The notes: a model not told the origin generated them from the letters alone. 64,000 nt of DNA from Bacteroides caecimuris (GCF_001688725.2 NZ_CP015401.2:2046001-2110000), one strand, 5' to 3'. Counted from the first letter of the stretch, positions 52,677 through 62,431 are shown. Program-made: numbers and translations.

Positions 52677-53129
52677 ATGAATAAACTATATACACTTATC
52701 TATTCTGTCCTAATATTCACTTGTCTGTCCTGTCAACAACAAACTCCCCAAACTCAAATAGAACAAACAACTATAGATTTCTGCGAAGCCTTCTATAATT
52801 TCAATTATCCGGCCGCCAAAGCATGGAGTACGCCTTCTTCCCTGTCCTATCTTAGCTTTTTAGCGTCTAATGTACGGCAAACTTACCTGGATCAGCTTAA
52901 GACACGAGGTGCTGCGAAAGTTTCTGTTATATCTAGCGAGATAGATGCTAATTCAGAGGAAGCAACGGTTGTTTGCCAAATAAAAAATACATTCGTCATT
53001 AATCCTGTTGAAGGAAAAATAGAATATATGAGCTCTCTGCAAGATACCCTCCAATTTGTAAGAGAAAATAATAAATGGCTGGTTAAAAAGGATATCCCAC
53101 AGCAAAATGGAAAGCAAAGTCACGACTAA
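52677..53129 (+). CDS. small NTF2-like lipoprotein
   Basis: About 150 residues. Lipobox FTCLSCQQQ (Cys 19). The mature part (IEQTTIDFCEAFYNFNYPAA and DTLQFVRENNKWLVKKD) has the cone-shaped NTF2/DUF4878-like pattern. The start is taken after the terminator of the preceding gene; a longer frame would run through that hairpin. Its last 47 bp overlap the 3' end of the convergent tamL-like gene. Confidence 0.7.
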   Translation: MNKLYTLIYSVLIFTCLSCQQQTPQTQIEQTTIDFCEAFYNFNYPAAKAWSTPSSLSYLSFLASNVRQTYLDQLKTRGAAKVSVISSEIDANSEEATVVCQIKNTFVINPVEGKIEYMSSLQDTLQFVRENNKWLVKKDIPQQNGKQSHD

Positions 53130-55392
53130 ATTTAGGATAAATAATCGGGAAATGCTCTTTCTTCGTTTCATAGGCGGGATTGACAGCTTTCATACCTCCA
53201 TCAAAACGAAGAATAAAGAAATCTAAATCCAGGCGAAGCCCTAGTCCATAGGCCACGGCTATTTGCTTATAAAACTTGTCAAACTTGAAAACTCCTCCCG
53301 GTTGGTTGGCATAACTCCGGATGGTCCAGATATTACCCGCATCAATAAATGCCGCTCCCTGGAATTTCCAGAATAATTTGCTTCGGTATTCAATGCTGGC
53401 ATCCAGCTTAATATCTCCCGATTGATCGAGCAAATTTCCATTTCCGGCAAAAGAACCCGGTCCCAAATCGCGAACAGCCCATCCGCGAACACTATTGGCT
53501 CCACCTGAGAAGTATTGTTTCTCAAACGGAATCGTTTTTGCATTTCCATAAGGTACAGCTATTCCTACACCGGCATGAAACGCAAAAGAGTTACGATGGT
53601 CAATTCTGATATTCTTGGCAAAATCAAACTCTCCTTTCAGATATTGAGCATAAGGAATTCCCAAAATAGCGTATTCACCATTATTATTCTTCCGAATATT
53701 GGTAGCTTTAGACAGGGCATACATTATATTTCCTGCCGACTCGAAATTAAAACGGATGGAATATGAATTAGATGCAATCGTATTATTGATAATAGACCCT
53801 CCCACGCTATTATAATTATAGCTATATCCCATATTTACAATCAATCGATTCTGATAATTATACTGGAAAATATGGTTCTGCCCTTTATTAATATAGTCTT
53901 CTTTAAACCTGTCAGAAATACGAGGCAAATATAGAAAAGCAATATTAATCAAATCAATACGGTGTTGTATCTTCTGACGTTGCGTCCACTTGTAGCTCCA
54001 ATTGGCAGAAGCCATCGTACGCAGGAATTCCGGGCGCAACTGATAATTATATTGCAAACCAAACTCTGTTGTCGCCCTGATTTTCCGTTTAAAATCAGAG
54101 GAAATGAAAGGGAACAGAAAATTAGGGAAGTTGATACTCGTTTCCACCCCGTACTCTGTATAGTTATTATTCGAATAACCTGCCTGAAGTCCGGAAATGA
54201 CTTCATACGCTCCACGGAATTTTATCATAAAAGTTTCCGATCCGCGAAAAAGGTTCCTGTTTTGGAAAGAGACGGAAGCTGCCGCTCCCAAGTCACCGGC
54301 AGAATTAGTTCCCTCTACCTCGAAAGCTACTGATTTATGCTTGCTCTTAGTCAGCATCACATAACAATCGAGCATCGTTGAATCTCCTATTTGAGTCTCA
54401 ATAAAACGGATATTCGTATATTTCAATGCCGATAAACGTCCAAAACTGGAATAGGTCTGCTGCACATCGCGCTCATTATACAGGTCGCCGGAAGCAAACC
54501 GAAGGTTATCCGTAAGAACTTTTGGACGCAAATAGAGTTTATCCTTATAGTAAATCGGATATCCCTTATAATGCACCGAATCATTGATGTCCACACTGCT
54601 CATTGCCGAGGACTGCAAAACATCATAATCCGTAATAAAATTAATCTTATTGATCCAATATTGCCGATGTGCTCTTGCCGAATCATTCGCATGAGCTTTA
54701 TACATCTGCAAATGTTGAGTCAGATCTACATTATAAGTATTACGAACGGTATCGGCAGTATATCCGATATAATCTTTATTAAATTTATAGTAACCATTCC
54801 GAAGTAACTTATTCGTGATACGTTGCCTGTCCGCATCCAATACATTCACATCAAAATACATACCCTCCTTCAGCAAACTTCTGGCAGAATCCTGTTTAAG
54901 AAGCGCAGCTATTTTAGGATCATAAATATCATATTTGATAGATTGAACAACGTATGGCTTGCCTGCCGTTACGTCATAATAGACTTTGATCTTTTTCTTT
55001 TTTACTTTGGTCGAACGTTTCACTGTTGCCGCCATATATCCCATATTATACACAGCCTTAGTGATCTCTTCTTCAGAACGTTGTGCTTCGTCCTCGCTAT
55101 ATATTACGGGAGCATCCCCTATTCTTCTCAAGAACTTATTCCCCCATTTGGTTGAATCACGCCCCGACAGATTGTATACATAAAGTTGGGTCTTTATCAG
55201 ACTGAACCACTTGGCATTAGGATTTTGACGAACATACATGCGCAAGAAAGAAGGCCGTATATTTTTCTGGTCCGTACGAATTTTAACTTCATCCAGCAGA
55301 TAAGATCCATCCGGCACAAACTTAGTGGTAGTACACGAAGCAAGTGACAAGACAGCAGCAGAAGCAAGCAAACAAAGAAAATTTCTCCTCAT
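53083..55392 (-). CDS. TamL-like lipidated Omp85 (BamA/TamA family) protein
   Basis: 769 residues. Lipoprotein signal VLSLASCTTTKFVPDG (C20), POTRA-like region (YVVQSIKYDIYDPKIAALLK), and a C-terminal 16-strand barrel with the conserved PFEKQYFSGGANSVRGWAVR. The terminal AVGYPF resembles the barrel end. It is likely the TamA counterpart of Bacteroidetes, lipidated and outer-membrane-inserted. TamB is not next to it. Divergent from the SpoU-type methyltransferase gene. Confidence 0.9.
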   Translation of the reverse strand: MRRNFLCLLASAAVLSLASCTTTKFVPDGSYLLDEVKIRTDQKNIRPSFLRMYVRQNPNAKWFSLIKTQLYVYNLSGRDSTKWGNKFLRRIGDAPVIYSEDEAQRSEEEITKAVYNMGYMAATVKRSTKVKKKKIKVYYDVTAGKPYVVQSIKYDIYDPKIAALLKQDSARSLLKEGMYFDVNVLDADRQRITNKLLRNGYYKFNKDYIGYTADTVRNTYNVDLTQHLQMYKAHANDSARAHRQYWINKINFITDYDVLQSSAMSSVDINDSVHYKGYPIYYKDKLYLRPKVLTDNLRFASGDLYNERDVQQTYSSFGRLSALKYTNIRFIETQIGDSTMLDCYVMLTKSKHKSVAFEVEGTNSAGDLGAAASVSFQNRNLFRGSETFMIKFRGAYEVISGLQAGYSNNNYTEYGVETSINFPNFLFPFISSDFKRKIRATTEFGLQYNYQLRPEFLRTMASANWSYKWTQRQKIQHRIDLINIAFLYLPRISDRFKEDYINKGQNHIFQYNYQNRLIVNMGYSYNYNSVGGSIINNTIASNSYSIRFNFESAGNIMYALSKATNIRKNNNGEYAILGIPYAQYLKGEFDFAKNIRIDHRNSFAFHAGVGIAVPYGNAKTIPFEKQYFSGGANSVRGWAVRDLGPGSFAGNGNLLDQSGDIKLDASIEYRSKLFWKFQGAAFIDAGNIWTIRSYANQPGGVFKFDKFYKQIAVAYGLGLRLDLDFFILRFDGGMKAVNPAYETKKEHFPIIYPKFSRDFAFHFAVGYPF

Positions 55393-55508
55393 ACGGTTTT
55401 ACATCGATAGCATGAAAAATGCGCCTACAAAGATAAATTATATTTTCCGATGGGGAAAATAATTTAAGAAAAAGAGAGGAAAGTAAGGGTAGATTGGAAA
55501 TATCTTTA

Positions 55509-55516
55509 TAGCTTTG
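55509..55516 (+). promoter_or_regulatory. -7 box of the SpoU methyltransferase gene
   Basis: TAGCTTTG matches TAnnTTTG and lies upstream of the ATG at 55535 but overlaps the alternative start at 55514. Confidence 0.55.
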
Positions 55517-55534
55517 CAAAAGAATATCAAATCT

Positions 55535-56299
55535 ATGGCATCATTAAGTAAAAACAAAATAAAGTATATCCACTCGCTGGAACTGAAGAAAATACGTAAA
55601 GAAGAGCGGGTATTTCTGGCTGAAGGTCCTAAATTGGTAGGTGATTTACTCGGACATTTCCCCTGTCGTTTTTTAGCAGCCACTCCCTTCTGGTTTCAGG
55701 AGCATCCGGGTATTGACGCAAGTGAACTGGTAGAAGTTTCACAGGAAGATCTTTCACGGGCCAGTCTATTGAAAACTCCCCAACAGGTACTTGCTATTTT
55801 CGAACAACCACAATATACCTTGGATCCGGAGGCAGTTCGTTCATCACTTTGCCTTGCATTGGACGATGTACAGGATCCCGGAAATCTGGGTACTATTATC
55901 CGTTTGGCCGACTGGTTTGGCATCGAACATATTATCTGCTCGAAGAATACGGTAGATGTATATAACCCTAAGACCATACAAGCCACTATGGGTGGAATTG
56001 CCCGGGTGAAAGTACATTATACTTCCCTCCCCGATTTTATCCGGTCGCTCGGAGATACTCCTGTGTTCGGTACGTTCCTGGATGGAAAAAACATGTATGA
56101 ACAACCATTGTCGGCCAATGGCCTGATCGTAATGGGAAATGAAGGAAATGGCATAGGGAAAGAGGTAGCCACATTAATCAATAGAAAATTATATATCCCC
56201 AATTACCCGGCAGGTCAAGAGACATCCGAGTCTCTGAATGTAGCCATTGCTACCGCAGTAATCTGTGCCGAGTTCCGTCGACAGGCTGCATGGAAGTAA
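55535..56299 (+). CDS. TrmH/SpoU-family RNA 2'-O-methyltransferase
   Basis: About 254 residues. The N-terminal substrate-binding part (KIRKEERVFLAEGPKLVGDL) precedes the SPOUT domain with ALDDVQDPGNLGTIIRLADW, LIVMGNEGNGIGKEV and the knot-closing SLNVAIATAVICAEFRRQ. The motifs with Asn and Glu in NLGTIIR/GNEGNG are the SAM-binding and catalytic marks. rRNA is the probable target. Its 3' end overlaps the minus-strand ORF at 56250 by about 50 bp. Confidence 0.9.
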   Translation: MASLSKNKIKYIHSLELKKIRKEERVFLAEGPKLVGDLLGHFPCRFLAATPFWFQEHPGIDASELVEVSQEDLSRASLLKTPQQVLAIFEQPQYTLDPEAVRSSLCLALDDVQDPGNLGTIIRLADWFGIEHIICSKNTVDVYNPKTIQATMGGIARVKVHYTSLPDFIRSLGDTPVFGTFLDGKNMYEQPLSANGLIVMGNEGNGIGKEVATLINRKLYIPNYPAGQETSESLNVAIATAVICAEFRRQAAWK

Positions 56300-56636
56300 A
56301 ATCAAAAGGATAAAACAAATAAGGAAATAAAGCTTCCCCCTTCTTTTCTGCTTCCTGCAGATACTCATTAAAACATTGGGAAGATTGATTCGAAACACTG
56401 GGAAGATTGATTTGAAACACTGGGATGTTTTTTAAAATCATCCCAGTGTTTTTTATTTCTTCCACCTGACTTTCAGAAAGCAGCACAATCACTCCCGGTA
56501 TCCATTCAACCGATTCAATCTCTTCGGTCAATGGGAATACATTTCGGACAACTCCTTCGTCAGTGATCTCCACCACCTGCTGCTTCATATATCCGATGGC
56601 AGGTATCAGCAAATAATGAGAAGCAAAGCGTTTCAT
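56250..56636 (-). CDS. conserved-looking hypothetical protein with a repeat-derived C-terminus
   Basis: 128 residues. The first ~75 (MKRFASHYLLIPAIGYMKQQ, then TEEIESVEWIPGVIVLLSES) read like a folded conserved protein. The part after GMILKNIPVFQINLPSV is translated from three 22-bp repeats, each in a different frame, and continues over the 3' end of the methyltransferase gene. The true protein may therefore have ended earlier in relatives. Positioned 5 bp after the DUF4296 gene on the same strand. Function unknown. Confidence 0.55.
   Translation of the reverse strand: MKRFASHYLLIPAIGYMKQQVVEITDEGVVRNVFPLTEEIESVEWIPGVIVLLSESQVEEIKNTGMILKNIPVFQINLPSVSNQSSQCFNEYLQEAEKKGEALFPYLFYPFDFTSMQPVDGTRHRLLR
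56371..56436. repeat. 22-bp tandem array (three units)
   Basis: Units starting AAACATTGGGAAGATTGATT (56371), AAACACTGGGAAGATTGATT (56393) and AAACACTGGGATGTTTTTTA (56415) are exactly 22 bp apart. The third unit forms the 5' half of the terminator of the methyltransferase gene. Confidence 0.8.
56415..56454 (+). terminator. terminator of the SpoU methyltransferase gene
   Basis: AAACACTGGGATG pairs perfectly with CATCCCAGTGTTT, followed by TTT; 5' arm derived from the 22-bp repeat. Confidence 0.75.
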
Positions 56637-56641
56637 TACAA

Positions 56642-57718
56642 TCAGTTGTTTGAACGTCTTTGTTGTTGCTTCCTGCGTTGATTCATCTGGCGTTCTTTTC
56701 TTTGCTCTATCCGTTCCTTTTGGATATGCTGTTCCACCTGAATCTGTTCCGGCTTCTTTTCACGATGAGTTCCCGTACGACGACGGTTCATCTCTTCCGG
56801 TGTCAGACGCTGCATGTCATCTTTATTCTTGTCTATGACCTTATGTAAAGAGTCGGCATTTTCTTTAGTAGCTATCTTCTTCAAAGAATCCGCTTTCAAT
56901 GCTTCTATCTTATTCAAAGAATCGCGTACGGCAAATGCAAGCGTATCTGTACAATGATAACGAGTCATCATGAAACGGTCGGCCAATACTGCCCCGCCTT
57001 TTTCCTGGCTATCCATCGGATAATAAATGAAACCTTTTATTTCTTTCATCGCACCTAATGTGTCTGCAAACAAACGAATTTGTTGCACACCCGATTCAGT
57101 CACCGTTTTCCAATGATTGATCGTATCTTTTTCATAAATCACCTGCATAGCCATAGTGACACCTCTTAAAGAGTCGGCAAGCATCGGCTCCAGGAAACAA
57201 TACCGCACTTCCCATACCAGTGTATCCCGGTCTTTGTAGTTAGAGTCGGTCGGCAAAGTAAATACATATTGATTATCCATCATTTCACCGGTCAGACGTA
57301 TCATACGCTGCCACGGCCAGACATCAATGCTATCACCTTGCTTGGTCATTTTCGGTTTCTTATCACGCTTGGCTATCAGGTCGCCAACAAGTTCCTGTTC
57401 GTCTCTCAAACGTTTTTTTACCTTATCATAAATTTTCGATAAAATCTCTGTGTTACGGGTATACCAAACCATGGATGAGTCAAATGCAGCTTGTGTAGTC
57501 CCGTATTTTTTGAAAACGGCGTCGATATACAATGCTTTCTTATAGTTCTCACTATAAGGCAAATTATCTCCCATAGACTTTGCCACATGATAATCATACA
57601 GCAAATTCTCCATCTTCGATTCCGAGATTACATCACCGGGTCTTTTCACTTTACACCCGGCTACCGCAAACACGAACATGCAGACGAGACACAGATGAAA
57701 CCGAAATTTATTTTTCAT
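56642..57718 (-). CDS. DUF4296-domain lipoprotein
   Basis: About 358 residues. Lipobox FAVAGCKVK (C22). The N-terminal DUF4296 domain (DVISESKMENLLYDYHVAKS and YSENYKKALYIDAVFKKYGT) is clear. The C-terminus is highly charged (KKPEQIQVEQHIQKERIEQR) and probably disordered or coiled coil. The start was chosen at the codon that overlaps the lspA stop by 11 bp; a longer frame reads into lspA. Adjacency to lspA fits a lipoprotein. Confidence 0.82.
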   Translation of the reverse strand: MKNKFRFHLCLVCMFVFAVAGCKVKRPGDVISESKMENLLYDYHVAKSMGDNLPYSENYKKALYIDAVFKKYGTTQAAFDSSMVWYTRNTEILSKIYDKVKKRLRDEQELVGDLIAKRDKKPKMTKQGDSIDVWPWQRMIRLTGEMMDNQYVFTLPTDSNYKDRDTLVWEVRYCFLEPMLADSLRGVTMAMQVIYEKDTINHWKTVTESGVQQIRLFADTLGAMKEIKGFIYYPMDSQEKGGAVLADRFMMTRYHCTDTLAFAVRDSLNKIEALKADSLKKIATKENADSLHKVIDKNKDDMQRLTPEEMNRRRTGTHREKKPEQIQVEQHIQKERIEQRKERQMNQRRKQQQRRSNN

Positions 57719-58364
57719 GATCTGTAGCTTCCTTTTTATCTTTATCCAGCGAATGATAAGACTCATTCAAATATTTACTATAAAAGAGTAACAAGGCAAT
57801 GATACCGCAACTGATAGCGGCATCCGCAAAATTAAAGATCGGGCTAAAGAATATAAAATGCTCTCCACCTACAAACGGCATCCACGTAGGCCAGTTTGTA
57901 TCTATAATCGGAAAGTAAAACATATCCACCACTTTTCCGTAAAACCAGGTAGAATATCCACCACCTTCCGGCATGAAACTGGCAATCTGCGAATGAGTGC
58001 TTTCATTGAAAATAACTCCATAGAACACGCTATCTATGATGTTCCCCAAAGCACCGGTCAGAATAAGAGCCACACAAACGATATAGCCTGTTTTGAACCC
58101 TTTCTTTATGATTTTATAGAGATACCACCCTATCAATGCTACTGCAACAATACGGAATGTTGTCAGGAATAACTTGCCGAAGATTTCCATACCGAAAGCC
58201 ATCCCGTTGTTTTCGGTGAAATAAATATAAAACCAGTCCGTCACACGATTGCTTTGATGCCAGTACATATGAGTTTTAACCCAGATTTTTATAATCTGGT
58301 CAATAATCAATACGGAAAAGATGACGAGAAGGGTAATTCTTCCCTTCGTGAATAATTTCTTCAT
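57708..58364 (-). CDS. lspA: lipoprotein signal peptidase
   Basis: 218 residues, slightly longer than E. coli LspA. Four membrane helices; motifs LIIDQIIKIW, TENNGMAFGM, GALGNIIDSVFYG with VVDMFYFP, and FNFADAAISCG provide the two catalytic Asp residues. It cleaves prolipoproteins in the inner membrane. Part of a minus-strand run ileS - dksA-like - lspA - DUF4296. Confidence 0.94.
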   Translation of the reverse strand: MKKLFTKGRITLLVIFSVLIIDQIIKIWVKTHMYWHQSNRVTDWFYIYFTENNGMAFGMEIFGKLFLTTFRIVAVALIGWYLYKIIKKGFKTGYIVCVALILTGALGNIIDSVFYGVIFNESTHSQIASFMPEGGGYSTWFYGKVVDMFYFPIIDTNWPTWMPFVGGEHFIFFSPIFNFADAAISCGIIALLLFYSKYLNESYHSLDKDKKEATDHEK

Positions 58365-58388
58365 GTGTTCATTATAAATTAAACATAA

Positions 58389-58436
58389 CGAGCTACAAGT
58401 GCCGTGCGTAAAATTTGCGCAGCTACTTGTAGCTCG
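58389..58436. repeat. inverted repeat between lspA and the DksA-like gene
   Basis: CGAGCTACAAGT / ACTTGTAGCTCG form a perfect 12-bp stem with a smaller TGCG/GCGCA hairpin inside. Could be an RNA processing or attenuation hairpin in the operon. Confidence 0.5.
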
Positions 58437-58462
58437 TCACTCGTAGCTTGTGTAGCTATCTA

Positions 58463-58843
58463 TTATTTTTTACCACTGTTTTTGGCCTCAATACTCAAAG
58501 TGGCATGAGGAACAGCACGCAGACGCTCTGCCGGAATCAATTTTCCGGTTTCCCGGCAAATGCCGTACGTCTTATTCTCAATACGTATCAAAGCAGCCTG
58601 CAATCCCTGGATAAACTTCAACTGACGTTGTGCCAGACGGGTTGTTTCTTCCTTGGAAAGTGTATTAGCTCCCTCTTCCAACACTTTATATGTAGGAGAT
58701 GTATCATCGGTATCATTACCATCCAATCCCATCAGACTCTTCTTCAACTGTTCATAGTCACGTTGGGCCAATTCCAGTTTCTCCATAATGATGGCACGGA
58801 ATTCTTCGAGTTCCGCATCCGAGTATCTAGTCTTTTCTGCCAT
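58463..58843 (-). CDS. DksA/TraR-family protein with degenerate zinc finger
   Basis: 126 residues with an N-terminal coiled coil (about 10-90, including DGNDTDDTSPTYKVLEEGAN) and a C-terminal DksA-like region GICRETGKLIPAERLRAVPH, ATLSIEAK. The usual CxxC...CxxC is reduced to one Cys (C96); the others are Thr, Ser and Ala. So zinc is unlikely. DksA-type proteins enter the RNA polymerase secondary channel, with acidic residues at the coiled-coil tip; the tip here (DGNDTDD) is acidic. Conserved position between ileS and lspA. Confidence 0.85.
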   Translation of the reverse strand: MAEKTRYSDAELEEFRAIIMEKLELAQRDYEQLKKSLMGLDGNDTDDTSPTYKVLEEGANTLSKEETTRLAQRQLKFIQGLQAALIRIENKTYGICRETGKLIPAERLRAVPHATLSIEAKNSGKK

Positions 58844-58879
58844 AATCTTACAATTTAAAAATGTTAATCAATGATAGTA

Positions 58880-61800
58880 TTAGTTTTTCATCACATTCAC
58901 GAACAGTGAGAAATCGTCAAAGTTAAGCTCTGTACCGTTTTCCACTTCATCAACAAGTTCCAAAGATGTGCCTAAAACCTGGTTACAAATATAAGTATTA
59001 TATTCTTTTACCGCATCATCTGTTTGCGTATTTTTCGAGATTGTTATTTTTATTTTGTCTGTAATCTCGAAACCGCTCGATTTACGTATATTTTGAATAC
59101 GGTTCACCAGTTCGCGGGCAATACCCTCACGACGCAACTCCTCGGTAACAGTCACTTCAAGCGCCACAGTCAGCTTGCCTTCGTTGGCCACCAGCCATCC
59201 AGGAATATCCTCGCTGATGATTTCTACATCTGTCGCTTCGATGATAGCTTCCGCCCCATCCAGGTTCAATGCATATTTCCCGTTCTTTTCCAATTCAGCG
59301 ATGGCTTCCTGTGACATTTCAGCAACTGCAGCAGCTACTGCCTTCATCTGTTTTCCAAATTTCGGGCCGAGTTTCTTAAAGTCACATTTCACTTTCTTCA
59401 CCAATACACCGGCAGCACCGTCAACAAACTTGACTTCTTTGATATTTACTTCGTTCATAATCAGGTTCTTCACGGCTTCGATATGAGCTTTCTGCTCTTC
59501 ATCTACCACCGGAACCATGATACACTGTAACGGTTGGCGAACCTTGATATTCACTTTACGCCGCAATGCCAGTACCATAGACGTTACGTCCTGTGCCATT
59601 TGCATACGGGCTTCCAATTCCTTGTCTATAATCTCTTCCTGACATTCCGGGAATTCGGCAAGATGGACGGAAACCACATTGTCACGTCCTGTTGCAGTAA
59701 TCAAGTCTGTATATAAGCGATCTGCGTAGAACGGTGATATAGGAGACATCAATTTGGCAACTGTTTCGAGACAAGTGTACAATGTCTGATAAGCAGACAA
59801 TTTATCCTGTGTAAATTCACCACCCCAAAAACGTTTACGGTTCAAGCGAACATACCAGTTGGACAAATTATCATTCACAAAATCGGAAATCAAACGACCT
59901 GCCTTGGTCGGCTCATATTCATTATAGCAAGCATCTACCTCTTTAATCAATGTGTTCAATACAGACAATATCCAACGGTCGATTTCCGGACGTTCCGCCA
60001 TCGGCACGTCGGCTTCCTTATATTCAAATCCGTCTACGTTGGCATAAAGCGCGAAGAATGAATAGGTATTGTATAAAGTACCGAAGAACTTACGGCGAAC
60101 TTCTTCCACTCCTTCCACATCGAACTTCAAGTTATCCCACGGAGAAGAGTTAGTAATCATATACCAGCGTAACGGGTCGGAACCGTACTTTTCAATCGTA
60201 GTGAACGGATCGACAGCATTGTTCAAGCGTTTGGACATCTTGTTACCATTCTTGTCAAGCACCAGTCCGTTAGAAATAACAGCCTTGTATGACACGCTGT
60301 CGAATACCATCGTAGCGATAGCATGCAGCGTAAAGAACCATCCGCGTGTCTGGTCCACTCCTTCTGCGATAAAGTCAGCCGGATATACCTTGCGGTTGTC
60401 CAGCAATTCCTTATTTTCGAACGGATAATGAATCTGCGCATAAGGCATAGCACCCGAATCGAACCAAACGTCAATCAAATCAGATTCACGCTTCATCGGC
60501 TGACCGTCTTTCGACACCAATATGATATCGTCTACATACGGACGGTGAAGGTCAATCTTATCATAGTTCTCTTCAGTATATTCGCCCGGAACGAAACCTT
60601 TATCCTTGTACGGGTTGGATTTCATAAATCCGGCAACTACCGATTTTTCTATTTCATTATAAAGTTCTTCTACAGACTCGATACACTTTTCATCTGTATT
60701 ATCTTCCGTGCGCCAGATTGGCAACGGAGTACCCCAATAACGGGAGCGGCTCAGGTTCCAGTCATTCAGATTTTCCAGCCACTTGCCGAAACGGCCTGTT
60801 CCGGTAGACTCCGGTTTCCAGTTGATGGTCTTATTCAGTTCCATCATCCGTTCCTTGCAAGCGGTAGAACGGATAAACCAGCTATCCAATGGATAATAAA
60901 GCACCGGTTTGTCTGTACGCCAGCAGTGCGGATAATTGTGGACATGCTTTTCTATCTTGAAAGCCTTGTTGTCTGCTTTCATCATCATGGCAATGACAAT
61001 ATCCAAAGATTCGGCAGCCTGCGCAGCTTTCTCATCGTATTTGCCATCCACCATAAATTGAGGATCATAAGCATTTTTCACCCATGCACCCTGATATTCT
61101 TTGTATTTATCTACATCAACACATTCTTTTACGAAATTCTCATCCAGCTCATTCAACAGATAGAATTTACCAGTCAAATCCACCATCGGACGAGTTTCGC
61201 CTTTCTTATTAATCATGAAAAGTGACGGGATTCCTGCAGCACGTGCCACATTCGCATCGTCTGCACCAAATGTAGGTGCAATGTGAACAATACCTGTACC
61301 GTCTTCTGTAGTAACATAATCACCCGGTATTACACGGAAAGCTTTATCACTAGCTTTCCAAGTACCATTTTCAGATACTTCAACAGGTTTTACCCAAGGA
61401 ATCAACTGTTCATATTCCATACCGACAAGATCAGTACCTTTGTATTCAGCAATCACTTTAAACGGTACAAGTTTATCTCCGGCTTTGTAGTCCTCCAATT
61501 TCAGATCAGCAGCTTTTGCATTGAAATGTACATTCAATAAAGCTTTTGCCAAAACCACTGTTATAGGTTCTCCGGTATAAGCATTATAAGACTGTACAGC
61601 CACATAATCAATCTTCGGTCCCACACAAAGAGCCGTATTTGAAGGTAATGTCCATGGAGTAGTTGTCCAAGCGATAAAATAAGGAGTTCCCCATTCGGTC
61701 ATTTCCGGTTTAGGATTCTTCATTTTAAATTGGGCAACAGCCGTTGTATCTTTTACATCCCGATAACAGCCCGGTTGATTCAACTCGTGTGAGCTCAATC

Positions 61801-62368
61801 CAGTTCCTGCAGCTGGTGAATACGGCTGGATCGTATATCCTTTATACAACAATCCTTTTTTATATAGTTGCTTCAATAGCCACCATAATGTTTCAATATA
61901 ACGATTGTCATACGTGATATAAGGATGCTTCATATCCACCCAATATCCCATCCGATGAGTCAGGTCTTCCCACTCCTTGGTATATTTCATCACGTCTTTG
62001 CGACAAGCAGCATTATAATCGGCAACAGAGATTTTCTTACCAATATCTTCCTTTGTGATACCTAATGCTTTTTCCACACTCAGTTCCACAGGCAGTCCGT
62101 GCGTGTCCCATCCGGCTTTACGCTTCACCTGATAACCCTTCATCGTTTTGTAGCGACAGAAAATGTCCTTAATGGTACGAGCCATTACATGGTGAATACC
62201 CGGCATACCATTAGCCGAGGGAGGTCCTTCGAAAAACACGAACGAAGGACAGCCATCACGTTCTGTCATACTCTTGGCGAAAACCTGGTTCTCGTCCCAT
62301 TTCTTCAGCACATCTTTGTTCACCTGCGAAAGGTCAAACTGCGAATATTCAGTAAATCTCTTACCCAT
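58880..62368 (-). CDS. ileS: isoleucyl-tRNA synthetase, eukaryote-like (IleRS2) type
   Basis: 1162 residues, longer than the ~940-residue bacterial IleRS1. The HIGH motif region reads ANGMPGIHHVMARTIKDIFC and the KMSKS motif NGNKMSKRLNN; KRKAGWDTHGLPVE is a conserved editing/catalytic border. Sequence style and length indicate the eukaryote-like type 2, which in other bacteria is naturally less sensitive to mupirocin. It is the first gene of the downstream operon. Confidence 0.95.
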   Translation of the reverse strand: MGKRFTEYSQFDLSQVNKDVLKKWDENQVFAKSMTERDGCPSFVFFEGPPSANGMPGIHHVMARTIKDIFCRYKTMKGYQVKRKAGWDTHGLPVELSVEKALGITKEDIGKKISVADYNAACRKDVMKYTKEWEDLTHRMGYWVDMKHPYITYDNRYIETLWWLLKQLYKKGLLYKGYTIQPYSPAAGTGLSSHELNQPGCYRDVKDTTAVAQFKMKNPKPEMTEWGTPYFIAWTTTPWTLPSNTALCVGPKIDYVAVQSYNAYTGEPITVVLAKALLNVHFNAKAADLKLEDYKAGDKLVPFKVIAEYKGTDLVGMEYEQLIPWVKPVEVSENGTWKASDKAFRVIPGDYVTTEDGTGIVHIAPTFGADDANVARAAGIPSLFMINKKGETRPMVDLTGKFYLLNELDENFVKECVDVDKYKEYQGAWVKNAYDPQFMVDGKYDEKAAQAAESLDIVIAMMMKADNKAFKIEKHVHNYPHCWRTDKPVLYYPLDSWFIRSTACKERMMELNKTINWKPESTGTGRFGKWLENLNDWNLSRSRYWGTPLPIWRTEDNTDEKCIESVEELYNEIEKSVVAGFMKSNPYKDKGFVPGEYTEENYDKIDLHRPYVDDIILVSKDGQPMKRESDLIDVWFDSGAMPYAQIHYPFENKELLDNRKVYPADFIAEGVDQTRGWFFTLHAIATMVFDSVSYKAVISNGLVLDKNGNKMSKRLNNAVDPFTTIEKYGSDPLRWYMITNSSPWDNLKFDVEGVEEVRRKFFGTLYNTYSFFALYANVDGFEYKEADVPMAERPEIDRWILSVLNTLIKEVDACYNEYEPTKAGRLISDFVNDNLSNWYVRLNRKRFWGGEFTQDKLSAYQTLYTCLETVAKLMSPISPFYADRLYTDLITATGRDNVVSVHLAEFPECQEEIIDKELEARMQMAQDVTSMVLALRRKVNIKVRQPLQCIMVPVVDEEQKAHIEAVKNLIMNEVNIKEVKFVDGAAGVLVKKVKCDFKKLGPKFGKQMKAVAAAVAEMSQEAIAELEKNGKYALNLDGAEAIIEATDVEIISEDIPGWLVANEGKLTVALEVTVTEELRREGIARELVNRIQNIRKSSGFEITDKIKITISKNTQTDDAVKEYNTYICNQVLGTSLELVDEVENGTELNFDDFSLFVNVMKN

Positions 62369-62431
62369 AGCTGTCTACGATTTTACTATTTACAATTTAC
62401 AATTTGAGGGGTATCCCCATTTTTAAGGGTG

